Shown here in pieces: positions 36,704-45,819 of a DNA stretch of 64,000 nt. Position numbers and translations under genes: made by a program. Source of the DNA: Mycobacterium sp. UM_CSW (GTDB lineage Bacteria > Actinomycetota > Actinomycetes > Mycobacteriales > Mycobacteriaceae); contig NZ_AUWQ01000007.1 in the NCBI RefSeq assembly GCF_000455205.1, forward strand, positions 1 to 64,000. Reading direction: 5' to 3'. Position 1 is the stretch's first letter. Each line of letters begins with the position of its first letter. Below the pieces are notes generated by a model. It ran no database searches and had not been told where the DNA came from. It worked only from the letters and a program-made list of their open reading frames with translations.

Positions 36704-37367
36704 GGCCGACCCCGGGGACGAACCGCCCGACACTGGCCGCGTAGGCGCGGTAGGCGTCGCCGTGCGTCCGCAGCAGGTATGGTTCCTCGACGCGCCGGAC
36801 CTGCAGCTCGATCGTGGCGACGAGCAGGATGAAGCCCGCGACTGCAACGACGTTCGGCGTCACCAGGACGATGCCGATCCCGAAGAGGAACATCGCGCCG
36901 TAGATGGGATTGCGGATCCGGGCGAACGTGCCGGTGTGCACCAGCGTGGTGGTCTCCGTGGTGTCAACCCCGATCCGCCACGAATCGCCCATCTCGAGCT
37001 GCGCGTACACCGTCGCGGCGATGCCCGCTGTGGCCAGCACGATGCCGACGGTTTGAATGCAGACCTCGTTGAGCACCCGCAGCGGGCCAACCACCTTGGC
37101 CTCCTGCAAGATTGGGGCGCTCACCGCCACCGCCAGCGCCGCCACGAAGCCGACGCCGGCGACGCGTTCCACCGGGCCGCCGGTTCTGATGCCGCGGAAA
37201 CCGGTGGAGCCGGTGCGCCGATACTGCAGCCAGCTGCGCCAGCCGAATCCCAGCACCCCGAAGATCGCGAAGAGCACCAGGGCCATGTCGGCAGCGGCTG
37301 TCGCCGGCATGCGAATTCCCATGACCGCCGTCATCGCCAGCGAGGGTACATCACGGCTCTCGGTCAC
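36693..37367 (-). CDS. Isoprenylcysteine carboxyl methyltransferase-like membrane protein (Rv2437-type)
   Basis: A 224-residue integral membrane protein with about five transmembrane segments. The C-terminal third has the ICMT/PEMT signature: LVHTGTFARIRNPIYGAMFLFG (SAM-binding RNPxY) and EEPYLLRTHGDAYRAYAASVGRFVP. It probably methylates a small lipid or a prenyl/carboxyl group; the substrate is unknown. It corresponds to Rv2437, next to rbsK in M. tuberculosis, and appears complete here. The start overlaps the rbsK stop by four bases. Confidence 0.82.
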   Translation of the reverse strand: MTESRDVPSLAMTAVMGIRMPATAAADMALVLFAIFGVLGFGWRSWLQYRRTGSTGFRGIRTGGPVERVAGVGFVAALAVAVSAPILQEAKVVGPLRVLNEVCIQTVGIVLATAGIAATVYAQLEMGDSWRIGVDTTETTTLVHTGTFARIRNPIYGAMFLFGIGIVLVTPNVVAVAGFILLVATIELQVRRVEEPYLLRTHGDAYRAYAASVGRFVPGVGLIR

Positions 37368-38293
37368 CGAAACACTTCCCGCAGAGCCGCGTCGATCGCG
37401 TCGGCGCGCGGGGCGCAGTCACCGGCGCCGGGCACCAGGGTGGCCAGCGCACCCGCGGCGCAGGCGCGGCGTAGCGCGGTCAGCCGCTCGGCCCGAGAGG
37501 CGTGGTTGGCGCAGGGGTCGCGCGGCCAGTTGGCGGCCATCACGCCGGCGAACACGTCGCCGGCGCCGGCGGTATCCAATGGCTTGACCGCAGGTGCGGG
37601 CACGTCGAATTCACCGTCGGCTCCGCTGTAGCGTGCGCCGCGCGCGCCGAGGGTGACCACCAAATGGGTTGACCGCCAGGGCCATCTTTCGGCTTCGGCT
37701 TCGTTGGCGATGACCACGTCGGCGGCGGCCGCCAGCTCGGCCAAGCCGTCGTCGAGTCGGCCGACGGGCGAGGCGTTGACGATGACGGCCGCCCCCGCCG
37801 AGCGGGCTTGGTGCGCCGCCGCCACCGCCGTCGGCACCGGAATCTCCAACTGCGTCAACAGCACATCGCAGCCGGCGATCACGTCGCGCGCTTGGGCGCC
37901 TGCCAGCGTCAGCCGCCCGTTGGCGCCGGGCGCCACCACGATGGTGTTTTCGGCGTTGGCATCGACCACGATGGCCGCCGTACCGCTTGGCCCCGGCACG
38001 GTGACCATCCCGTCGAGCCCAACGCCGTTGGCCCGCAGATGGGCCCGCAACCGTGCCGCGGCGGCGTCGTCGCCGAGCGCGCCGACGAACTGCACGTGCG
38101 CGCCCGCGCGCGCCGCCGCCACGGCCTGGTTGGCGCCCTTGCCGCCGGGGGCCGAGGTCAGCGACGACGCCAACACCGTCTCGCCCGGCCGCGGCAGGGC
38201 GTCGACGTCGAACGTCAGGTCCATGTTCACGCTGCCGACCACGCAGACCCGCGCCATCATGCCGACGTTAGTCGGGCCGAATTGGGCACACAC
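37364..38293 (-). CDS. rbsK: Ribokinase / PfkB-family sugar kinase
   Basis: A 309-residue PfkB-fold kinase. The N-terminal signature is SVNMDLTFDVDALPRPGETV with SAPGGKGANQAVAAARAGA (substrate lid and Gly-Gly motif), and the C-terminal motif is PLDTAGAGDVFAGVMAANWP with the anion hole and catalytic Asp. It phosphorylates ribose or a similar sugar in the cytosol. I keep the start at 38293 because the preceding residues (TNVG) resemble the M. tuberculosis RbsK N-terminus, but a start at 38260 or 38257 (MMARVCVVG) is equally possible. It is coupled by overlap to the methyltransferase gene. Confidence 0.9.
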   Translation of the reverse strand: MCAQFGPTNVGMMARVCVVGSVNMDLTFDVDALPRPGETVLASSLTSAPGGKGANQAVAAARAGAHVQFVGALGDDAAAARLRAHLRANGVGLDGMVTVPGPSGTAAIVVDANAENTIVVAPGANGRLTLAGAQARDVIAGCDVLLTQLEIPVPTAVAAAHQARSAGAAVIVNASPVGRLDDGLAELAAAADVVIANEAEAERWPWRSTHLVVTLGARGARYSGADGEFDVPAPAVKPLDTAGAGDVFAGVMAANWPRDPCANHASRAERLTALRRACAAGALATLVPGAGDCAPRADAIDAALREVFR

Positions 38294-38415
38294 AATGGCG
38301 GTGGCCGGCCCATTGACGCTGATCCTTTTTCGGCAATCCCCAATATCGTGATGTCCGCGCGCTAGTCTGCTGCGTGATCGGTGCTCAATCCGGTTGGAAG
38401 GAGGGGGAAAGGCAA

Positions 38416-40635
38416 ATGACGTTGACCGAGCCGAAAATGGCCGAACCGGCGTCTGAAAACCCGCCGGAATCCGCTCCCGAATCCGTATCGCCCGAAAAGC
38501 CGCGGCACGGTCCGCGTCCGCCCTTGGTGTGGCACCGCTTCCGCTTCGGCATCCAGTCCAAGATCCTCATCGCGATGCTCCTCTCGGGCATCCTCGGCGT
38601 GTCGGTGATCGGCCTCATCGGCGCGATATCCGGCCGCAACGCGCTGCGGCAGGTCGAGTCAGAGCGGCTGATCGAGTTGCGGGAGTCGCAGAAGAGGCAG
38701 GTGCAGGCGCTGTTCCGGGAGGTGACGAACTCCCTGATCGTCTACAGCGGCGGATTCAGCATCAACGAGGCCACGCTGTCGCTCACCGCGGGCTTCGAGC
38801 AGTTGGCCAACGCGCCGATCAGCCCGGCCCAGCAGCAGGCGCTGGTCAACTACTACGAGAACCAGATGATTGCGCCGATCAAAAAGGTGACCGGCGACTC
38901 GATCGATCTCAATGCGGTCCTGCCGACTTCCCCGGCGCAGAAGTACGTGCAGGCGTACTACACCGCGCCGCCGAGACCGACCGCCGACTCGCTGCCGGTC
39001 GAGGACGCCGGCGACGGGAGCGCGTGGACGGCGGCCAATGCGCGCTTCGATTTCTACATGCGCGGCATCGTCACCCGCTTCGATTATCGCGACGCCCTGC
39101 TGCTGGACATGCAGGGCAACGTCATCTATTCCGTCCGCAAGGGCCCCGACCTCGGGACGAATATCCTGACCGGTCCCTATCGGGAATCGAATTTGAAGGA
39201 CGCCTACCAGAAGGCGCTGCGTTCCAATGACGTGGATTTCGTCTGGATCACCGACTTTCAGCCGTACCAGCCGGCGCTCGATGCACCCAACGCGTGGGTG
39301 GTCTCACCGGTCGGAATGAACGGCAAGATGGTTGGTGTCATGGCCTTCCCGGTGCCGATCGCGAAGATCAACAACATCATGACCGCGGGCAGACACTGGG
39401 AAGCCGCCGGCATGGGCGCGGCGACCGAGACCTATCTGGCCGGCCCCGACGGTCTGATGCGTTCGGATTCGCGCGAATTCCTGCAGGACCCCGAGCAATA
39501 CAAGCGGGACGCGATCGCCGCCGGTACCGCACCCGAAGTCGTGGAAAAGGCGATCCGGTTGGGCGGCACGACGTTGGTGCAACCGGTCACTACCGCGGGT
39601 TTTCGCGCTGCGCAGCGCGGGGAGTCGGGCACCATGAGCGCCACCGATTACTTGGGCAATAAGGAATTGGAAGCGTATGCGCCACTGGATATTCCCGATT
39701 CCAACCTGCACTGGTCGATCCTGGCCACTCGCGACGACTCGGACGCTTTCGCGCGGCTGGGCAGGTTCAGCAAGACGCTCGTTATCGCGGTGACCACGCT
39801 GGTGTTCGTCATAAGCGTGGCCTCGATGCTCATCGCCGGGGCGGCGATGCGGCCGGTTCGGCGCCTGGAGGAGGGCACCCGAAAGATCAGCTCCGGCGAC
39901 TACGACGTCAACATTCCGGTGATGACCCGCGACGAAATCGGCGACCTCACGGCGGCTTTCAACGAGATGAGCCGGAACCTTGCAATCAAGGAGGAGCTGC
40001 TCAACGAGCAGCGCAACGAAAACAATCGCCTGCTGCTGGCGCTGATGCCGGAGTCGCTCGTCCAGCGGTATCGCGAGGGTGAGGCGACCATCGCGCAGAA
40101 GCACCAGGACGTCGCGATCATCTTCGCGGACATCGCCGGGCTGGACGAGCTTTCCAACGATCTTTCCGGCGACGAACTGGTGGGGATCGTCGACGAGCTG
40201 TTCCGGCAGTTCGATTCGGCCGCGGAAACCCTTGGCGTCGAACGGATCCGCACCTTCCACAACGGGTACCTCGCCACCTGCGGGGTGATTACGCCACGAT
40301 TGGACAGCATTCACCGAACCGTTGACTTCGCCGTCGAGATGCGCCGCATCATCGAACGGTTCAACAGCCAGACCGGCCACGACTTGGGCCTTCGGGTCGG
40401 CATCAACACTGGAAACGTCATCAGCGGGCTGGTCGGCCGATCGAGCCTCGTCTACGACATGTGGGGCGCCGCGGTGAGCCTGGCCTCCCAGATGCACAGG
40501 GGCGCACCGCAGCCCGGCATCTACGTCAGCACCCCGGTGTACGAGGCCATGCGCGACGTGCGGCACTTCACGCCCGCGGGCACGATCTCGGTGGGCGGCA
40601 CCGAGCAGGCGATGTACCGGTTGTCGGAACGATGA
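38416..40635 (+). CDS. Membrane class III nucleotidyl cyclase homologue with degenerate catalytic site (Rv2435c-type)
   Basis: A 739-residue protein. A cytoplasmic N-tail is followed by a TM helix (about 48-72), a large extracytoplasmic sensor domain (about 75-450), a second TM, HAMP (MRPVRRLEEGTRKISSGDYDVNIPVMTRDEIGD region), and a C-terminal cyclase domain from about 555. Asp572 (IIFADIAG, first metal) and Asp681 (YDMWG) remain. The second metal Asp is Asn616 (TFHNGYLA), and the transition-state Asn and Arg are Ser688 and Gln692 (AVSLASQMH). Normal cAMP synthesis is therefore unlikely. Start chosen at 38416 after GGGGGAAAGG. It overlaps the following channel gene by four bases. Confidence 0.9.
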   Translation: MTLTEPKMAEPASENPPESAPESVSPEKPRHGPRPPLVWHRFRFGIQSKILIAMLLSGILGVSVIGLIGAISGRNALRQVESERLIELRESQKRQVQALFREVTNSLIVYSGGFSINEATLSLTAGFEQLANAPISPAQQQALVNYYENQMIAPIKKVTGDSIDLNAVLPTSPAQKYVQAYYTAPPRPTADSLPVEDAGDGSAWTAANARFDFYMRGIVTRFDYRDALLLDMQGNVIYSVRKGPDLGTNILTGPYRESNLKDAYQKALRSNDVDFVWITDFQPYQPALDAPNAWVVSPVGMNGKMVGVMAFPVPIAKINNIMTAGRHWEAAGMGAATETYLAGPDGLMRSDSREFLQDPEQYKRDAIAAGTAPEVVEKAIRLGGTTLVQPVTTAGFRAAQRGESGTMSATDYLGNKELEAYAPLDIPDSNLHWSILATRDDSDAFARLGRFSKTLVIAVTTLVFVISVASMLIAGAAMRPVRRLEEGTRKISSGDYDVNIPVMTRDEIGDLTAAFNEMSRNLAIKEELLNEQRNENNRLLLALMPESLVQRYREGEATIAQKHQDVAIIFADIAGLDELSNDLSGDELVGIVDELFRQFDSAAETLGVERIRTFHNGYLATCGVITPRLDSIHRTVDFAVEMRRIIERFNSQTGHDLGLRVGINTGNVISGLVGRSSLVYDMWGAAVSLASQMHRGAPQPGIYVSTPVYEAMRDVRHFTPAGTISVGGTEQAMYRLSER

Positions 40636-42038
40636 TGAACGCCTGGAACTCCTCGTGGTTCTACTGGGCGATCGGCATCGCGATCGGGTTCCCGGTCGGG
40701 CTGATTTTCCTTACCGAGCTGCACCACGCGCTGGTCCGCCGGAACAGCCGCGTTGCGAGGCAGGTTGGCCTGCTGCGCAATTACCTGTTCCCCCTCGTTG
40801 CGCTCTTGCTGCTGCTCGTCAAGGCGTCGCAGATTCCCGCCGGGGAGGTGCCGGTGCGGCTCCTCACCACGGTTTTCGGCTTCCTGGTGCTGGTGCTGAT
40901 GCTGTCCGGGCTCAACGCCACCGTTTTCGAAGGCGCGCCCGAAGACAGCTGGCGGGCGCGGATGCCCGCCATCTTCCTCGACGTCGCGCGTTTCGCGATG
41001 ATCGGCGTCGGGCTGGTTCTGATCCTGTCGTATATCTGGGGCGTCCGGGTCGGCGGCCTGTTCACCGCGCTGGGTGTCACATCGGTCGTCATCGGCCTGA
41101 TGCTGCAGAACTCCGTCGGCCAGATCGTGTCGGGCTTGTTCATGCTCTTCGAGCAGCCGTTCCGGATCAACGATTGGCTGGACACCGGCACCGCGAAGGG
41201 ACGTGTCGTCGAGGTGAACTGGCGGGCCGTCCACATCGACACCGGCAGCGGAATGCGCGTCACGCCCAACTCGGTGCTGGCCACCACGGCGTTCACCAAC
41301 CTCAGCCGGCCGGCGGGCACCCACAAGCTGGCCATGACGACCACGTTTTCCCCCGCCGACCCGCCCGACCGGGTGTGCGCCATGCTGACGCGCGTGGCCC
41401 TTGGGCTGCCACAGCTGAAGGCCGACACGGTGCCCCGCTCGGTACCCGTCGGCGGCGGCGAATACCGCACCTCCATCGGGCTGACCTCGCCCGCGGACGA
41501 CGGCGCCGCGAAAGCGACCTTCCTGCGCTGGGTCTGGTACGCCGCACGGCGCGAAGACCTGCACCTGGACAACAGCGACGACGACTACTCGACCCCCGAA
41601 CGCGTGGAGAAGGCGCTGCGCACGGTGGTGGCGCCGGCGTTGCGGCTGAACGCCGACGAACAACGCTCGCTGCATTCGTGCGCGAAACTCGTCCGCTACG
41701 GTGCGGACGAAACCGTGGAATACGCCGGTCAGATTCCGGGCGGGATGACGTTTTTGGTCGAGGGCCGCGTGCAGCTGACCGCGATGGCCGACGACGGGTC
41801 GATCGTCCCGATCAGCACCCTGCTCGAGGGCTCGTTCCTCGGGCTGACCGCGCTGACCCGGCAGCCGAACATGGCGAGCGCGTATGCGCTCGACGAGGTG
41901 ACCGCGCTGGAGATCGACCGCGAACACATCGAGCACCTGGTGATGCGTGAACCGTTGCTGCTACAGAACTTCGGCCACATCCTCGAAGAGCGGCAAAGCA
42001 AAGTGCGGCAGGCGCGGCGCGGCGAGCGGGTCGCGTGA
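40632..42038 (+). CDS. MscS-type channel with C-terminal cyclic-nucleotide-binding-like domain (Rv2434c-type)
   Basis: A 468-residue protein. It has about four to five TM helices, an MscS pore and beta-domain (GVTSVVIGLMLQNSVGQIVSGLFMLFEQPFRINDWL, then VVEVNWRAVHIDTGSGMRVTPNSVL), and from about 335 a CRP-type beta-roll (CAKLVRYGADETVEYAGQIPGGMTFLVEGRVQL). In the phosphate-binding cassette (about 402-416) the usual Glu is Leu405, and no Arg sits at the phosphate-binding position (Asn413-Met414), so cNMP binding is doubtful. It starts by ATGA overlap with the degenerate cyclase, implying one functional unit in the inner membrane. The long upstream open frame is ignored as it lies in the cyclase gene. 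Confidence 0.9.
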   Translation: MMNAWNSSWFYWAIGIAIGFPVGLIFLTELHHALVRRNSRVARQVGLLRNYLFPLVALLLLLVKASQIPAGEVPVRLLTTVFGFLVLVLMLSGLNATVFEGAPEDSWRARMPAIFLDVARFAMIGVGLVLILSYIWGVRVGGLFTALGVTSVVIGLMLQNSVGQIVSGLFMLFEQPFRINDWLDTGTAKGRVVEVNWRAVHIDTGSGMRVTPNSVLATTAFTNLSRPAGTHKLAMTTTFSPADPPDRVCAMLTRVALGLPQLKADTVPRSVPVGGGEYRTSIGLTSPADDGAAKATFLRWVWYAARREDLHLDNSDDDYSTPERVEKALRTVVAPALRLNADEQRSLHSCAKLVRYGADETVEYAGQIPGGMTFLVEGRVQLTAMADDGSIVPISTLLEGSFLGLTALTRQPNMASAYALDEVTALEIDREHIEHLVMREPLLLQNFGHILEERQSKVRQARRGERVA

Positions 42039-42084
42039 GCCGCCCGCTCTGACCTGGCCCGCTAAGGACCGTTACCCTGGATAA

Positions 42085-43332
42085 ATGAGTCTGCAAGCTC
42101 CGACGCGCCCCGACTTGCGCCGGGAGGTCCACGACGCCGCGCGCCGCGCCCGGGTCGCCGCCCGCGCGCTGGCGTTGTTGCCGACCGTCGCCAAGGACGC
42201 GGCGCTGCAGTCGGCCGCCGACGCGATAGGCGCCCACACCGAGCGGATCCTGGCGGCCAACGCCGAAGACCTCGACGCCGCCCGGGCCGCCGGCACCCCC
42301 GCCGCGATGCTCGACCGGTTGGCCCTGGACCGCAAGCGCGTCGACGGAATCGCCGCCGGCCTGCGCCAGGTCGCCGGGCTGCCCGACCCCGTCGGCGAGG
42401 TGCTGCGCGGCTACACCCTGCCCAACGGGCTGCACCTGCGCCAGCAGCGGGTCCCGCTCGGCGTGGTCGGCATGATCTACGAGGGCCGGCCGAACGTCAC
42501 GGTCGACGCGTTCGGGCTGGCGCTCAAGTCGGGCAACGCGGTGCTGCTGCGCGGCAGCTCGTCGGCGGCGAAGTCCAACCAGGCCCTCGTCGACGTGCTG
42601 CGCGGATCGCTGGTCAGCGAGGACCTGCCCGCCGACGCGGTTCAGCTGCTGTCGGCCGCCGATCGATCCACGGTGACCCACCTGATCCAGGCGCGCGGAC
42701 TGGTCGACGTGGTGATCCCGCGCGGCGGAGCGAGCCTGATCGACGCGGTGGTGCGCGACGCCCGGGTGCCCACCATCGAGACCGGTGTCGGCAACTGCCA
42801 CGTGTACGTGCACGAGTCCGCCGACCTCGACGTGGCGGAACGGATCCTGCTGAACTCCAAGACCCGTCGGCCCAGCGTCTGCAACGCCGCCGAGACGCTG
42901 CTGGTCGACACCGCGATCGCGGGGACGGCCATGCCCAGGCTGGTCGGCGCCCTGCAGGACGCGGGGGTGACGGTTCACCTGGACGCGGGTGAGGACGACC
43001 TGCGTCGCGAATACCTGTCTTTGGACATCGCGGTGGCCGTCGTCGACGGCGTCGACGCGGCGATCGCCCACATCAACGAGTACGGCACCGGGCACACCGA
43101 GGCCATCGTGACAACGAATATGGCTGCGGCTCAACGGTTCAGCGACGGAGTCGACGCGGCCGCGGTGATGGTCAACGCTTCGACGGCCTTCACCGACGGC
43201 GAGCAGTTCGGGTTTGGCGCCGAGATCGGCATCTCCACGCAGAAGCTGCATGCGCGCGGCCCGATGGGGTTGCCGGAACTGACCTCGACCAAGTGGATCG
43301 CGTGGGGAGACGGGCAGACCCGCCCGGCCTGA
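42085..43332 (+). CDS. proA: Gamma-glutamyl phosphate reductase
   Basis: A 415-residue NADPH-dependent enzyme that reduces glutamyl-5-phosphate to the semialdehyde in proline synthesis. Features are [28 protein letters not shown], the Gly-rich VLLRGSSSA, the active-site Cys in [13 protein letters not shown], and [24 protein letters not shown] at the end. Length is exactly the M. tuberculosis value. It stands 46 bases after the channel gene with GATAAATG at the start. Confidence 0.98.
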   Translation: MSLQAPTRPDLRREVHDAARRARVAARALALLPTVAKDAALQSAADAIGAHTERILAANAEDLDAARAAGTPAAMLDRLALDRKRVDGIAAGLRQVAGLPDPVGEVLRGYTLPNGLHLRQQRVPLGVVGMIYEGRPNVTVDAFGLALKSGNAVLLRGSSSAAKSNQALVDVLRGSLVSEDLPADAVQLLSAADRSTVTHLIQARGLVDVVIPRGGASLIDAVVRDARVPTIETGVGNCHVYVHESADLDVAERILLNSKTRRPSVCNAAETLLVDTAIAGTAMPRLVGALQDAGVTVHLDAGEDDLRREYLSLDIAVAVVDGVDAAIAHINEYGTGHTEAIVTTNMAAAQRFSDGVDAAAVMVNASTAFTDGEQFGFGAEIGISTQKLHARGPMGLPELTSTKWIAWGDGQTRPA

Positions 43333-43360
43333 CGTCCAAAGCCTTAGGAGACCTGACATC

Positions 43361-44236
43361 GTGAGTGTGCCCGCCCGGCCGGCGCCGCTGTTCGCCGACA
43401 TCGACGACGTCTCGCGGCGGTTGGCCGAGACCGGCTACCTACCCGACACCGCCACCGCGACGGCCGTATTCCTGGCCGACCGGCTCGGCAAGCCGCTGCT
43501 GGTGGAGGGTCCGGCCGGCGTCGGCAAGACCGAGCTGGCCCGCGCCGTCGCACAGGCCACCGGCTCGGGCCTGGTGCGCCTGCAGTGCTACGAGGGCGTC
43601 GACGAGGCCCGCGCGCTCTACGAGTGGAATCACGCCAAGCAGATCCTGCGGATCCAGGCCGGCTCCGGGGACTGGGACCAGACCAAGGACGACGTGTTCA
43701 GCGAGGAGTTCTTGCTTTCGCGGCCGCTGCTGACCGCCATCCGGCGGAGCGAGCCGACGGTGCTGCTGATCGACGAGACGGACAAGGCCGACATCGAGAT
43801 CGAGGGATTGCTGCTCGAGGTGCTGTCCGACTTCGCCGTGACCGTGCCCGAACTGGGCACGATCGTCGCGGAGCGGGCGCCGTTCGTGGTGCTGACTTCC
43901 AACGCCACCCGTGAACTGTCCGAGGCGCTCAAGCGGCGCTGCCTGTTCCTGCACATCGACTTCCCGAGCCCCGACCTGGAGCGGCGCATCCTGTTGTCCC
44001 GGGTTCCCGACCTGCCGGCGCACCTGGCCGAGGAATTGGTGCGCATCATCGGGGTGCTGCGCGGAATGCAGCTGAAGAAGGTGCCGTCCATCGCCGAGAC
44101 CATCGACTGGGGCCGCACGCTGCTCGCGTTGGGCCTGGACACCATCGACGACGCGGTTGTCGCCGCCACGCTCGGCGTGGTGCTCAAGCATCAATCCGAC
44201 CAGCAACGCGCCGCGGGAGAACTGAGGCTCAACTGA
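43361..44236 (+). CDS. MoxR-family AAA+ ATPase (Rv2426c-type)
   Basis: A 291-residue AAA+ chaperone-like ATPase with Walker A EGPAGVGKTELA, Walker B VLLIDETDKADIE, sensor 1 FVVLTSNATREL, and the arginine-finger region LKRRCLFLHIDFPSP. MoxR ATPases work with a VWA partner to load metal cofactors or remodel protein complexes, as with CO dehydrogenase or methanol dehydrogenase. The VWA partner is the next gene, overlapping by one base. The client here is unknown. GTG start after TTAGGAGACC. Confidence 0.92.
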   Translation: MSVPARPAPLFADIDDVSRRLAETGYLPDTATATAVFLADRLGKPLLVEGPAGVGKTELARAVAQATGSGLVRLQCYEGVDEARALYEWNHAKQILRIQAGSGDWDQTKDDVFSEEFLLSRPLLTAIRRSEPTVLLIDETDKADIEIEGLLLEVLSDFAVTVPELGTIVAERAPFVVLTSNATRELSEALKRRCLFLHIDFPSPDLERRILLSRVPDLPAHLAEELVRIIGVLRGMQLKKVPSIAETIDWGRTLLALGLDTIDDAVVAATLGVVLKHQSDQQRAAGELRLN

Positions 44237-45681
44237 TGGCCGCCCGCCGCATCCGCCCCAGCCGCCCGCTCGCCCCGCACGGGTTGCCGGGCCACCTGGT
44301 CGGCTTCGTGGAAGCGCTTCGCGCGCAAGGCATTTCGGTGGGCCCGTCGGAGACGGTGGACGCCGGGCGGGTGATGGCCACCCTCGGCCTGGCCGATCGT
44401 GAGGTGTTGCGGGAGGGGATCGCCTGCGCCGTGCTGCGCCGCCCCGACCACCGCGAAACCTACGACGCCATGTTCGACCTGTGGTTCCCCGCCGCGCTGG
44501 GCGCCCGCGCGGTGGTCACCGAGGAGGAGGCCGGCGAGGCCAAGGACGGCGCCCTGCCGCCCGACGACGTCGAGGCGATGCGCCAGATGCTGCTGGAGCT
44601 GCTCACCGAAAACCCCGAACTGGCCGACATGGACGAGCGTCTCGTCGCGATGATCGCCCGGATCGTGGAGGCCTACGGCAAATACAGTTCCAGCCGCGGC
44701 CCGTCGTTCTCGTCGTATCAGGCGCTCAAGGCGATGGCGCTGGACGAATTGGAGGGCAAGCTGCTGGCGGGACTGCTCGCGCCGTACGGCGACGAGCCCA
44801 CGCCCACCCAGGAGCAGATCGCCAAAGCGCTGGCGGCCCAGCGAATCACGCAGCTGCGCAAGATGGTCGACGCCGAGACCAAGCGGCGCACCGCCGAGCA
44901 GTTGGGTCGCGACCACGTCCAGATGTACGGCATCCCACAGCTTTCGGAGAACGTCGAGTTCCTGCGCGCATCCGGCGAGCAGCTGCGCCAGATGCAACGG
45001 GTGGTGGCGCCGCTGGCCCGCACCCTGGCGACCCGGTTGGCCGCGCGCCGGCGGCGCTCTCGCGCCGGGACCATCGACCTGCGCAAGACGCTGCGCAAGT
45101 CCATGTCCACCGGCGGGGTGCCGATCGACGTGGTGCTGGCCAAGCCCCGCCCGGCCCGGCCGGAACTGGTTGTGCTGTGCGATGTCTCGGGCTCGGTCGC
45201 CGGGTTCAGCCACTTCACCCTGCTGCTGGTGCACGCCCTGCGGCAGCAGTTTTCCCGGGTTCGGGTCTTCGCGTTCATCGACACGACCGACGAGGTGACC
45301 CACATGTTCGGCCCGGAAGCCGACCTGGCCGTGGCGATTCAGCGGATCACCCGTGAGGCCGGCGTGTACAGCCGCGACGGGCACTCCGACTACGGCAACG
45401 CGTTCGTCTCGTTCCTGCAGGCGCACCCGAACGCGCTGTCGCCGCGCAGCTCGCTGCTGGTGCTCGGCGACGGGCGCACCAACTACCGCGACCCGGCCAT
45501 CGATGTGCTCGTCGACATGGTGACCGCCAGCCGCCACGCGCACTGGCTCAACCCCGAACCCAAGCACCTGTGGGGCAGCGGCGACTCAGCGGTGCCGCGC
45601 TACCAAGAGGTCATCACGATGCACGAATGCCGCTCCGCCAAGCAGTTGGCGGCGGTGATCGACCAACTGCTGCCGGTGTAG
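44236..45681 (+). CDS. VWA-domain protein, CoxE-like (Rv2425c-type)
   Basis: A 481-residue protein. The C-terminal half is a von Willebrand A domain with the metal-ion-dependent adhesion site DVSGSVAGFSHF (DxSxS), continuing with VRVFAFIDTTDEV and SDYGNAFVSFL. The N-terminal half is helical and resembles CoxE. Its start overlaps the MoxR stop (TGATG), so the two are made together and presumably form a MoxR-VWA metallochaperone-type pair. No obvious metalloenzyme client is nearby. Confidence 0.9.
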   Translation: MAARRIRPSRPLAPHGLPGHLVGFVEALRAQGISVGPSETVDAGRVMATLGLADREVLREGIACAVLRRPDHRETYDAMFDLWFPAALGARAVVTEEEAGEAKDGALPPDDVEAMRQMLLELLTENPELADMDERLVAMIARIVEAYGKYSSSRGPSFSSYQALKAMALDELEGKLLAGLLAPYGDEPTPTQEQIAKALAAQRITQLRKMVDAETKRRTAEQLGRDHVQMYGIPQLSENVEFLRASGEQLRQMQRVVAPLARTLATRLAARRRRSRAGTIDLRKTLRKSMSTGGVPIDVVLAKPRPARPELVVLCDVSGSVAGFSHFTLLLVHALRQQFSRVRVFAFIDTTDEVTHMFGPEADLAVAIQRITREAGVYSRDGHSDYGNAFVSFLQAHPNALSPRSSLLVLGDGRTNYRDPAIDVLVDMVTASRHAHWLNPEPKHLWGSGDSAVPRYQEVITMHECRSAKQLAAVIDQLLPV

Positions 45682-45701
45682 ACGGCGCGGCTTTATCCGC
45701 C

Positions 45702-45761
45702 GAGCGTCACGCTGGCGTGGCCGTCGGCGCCCAGCGCCACGCTGGCGTGACTCTCGGCGCG
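45702..45761. repeat. Two-copy ~30-bp tandem repeat before nadD
   Basis: Units 45702-45731 and 45732-45761 share AGCG-CACGCTGGCGTG and end in CTCGGCGC or GTCGGCGC. Each contains the dyad CACGC-TG-GCGTG. Similar GTCACGCTGGCGTGAC-type elements are, from memory, scattered in mycobacterial intergenic regions. Confidence 0.65.
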
Positions 45762-45819
45762 GTGGGGCCGCTAGCTGGGGAATCGGTGCCGCTGTTGAGC
45801 TCAAGTAAGCTGGCAAATC

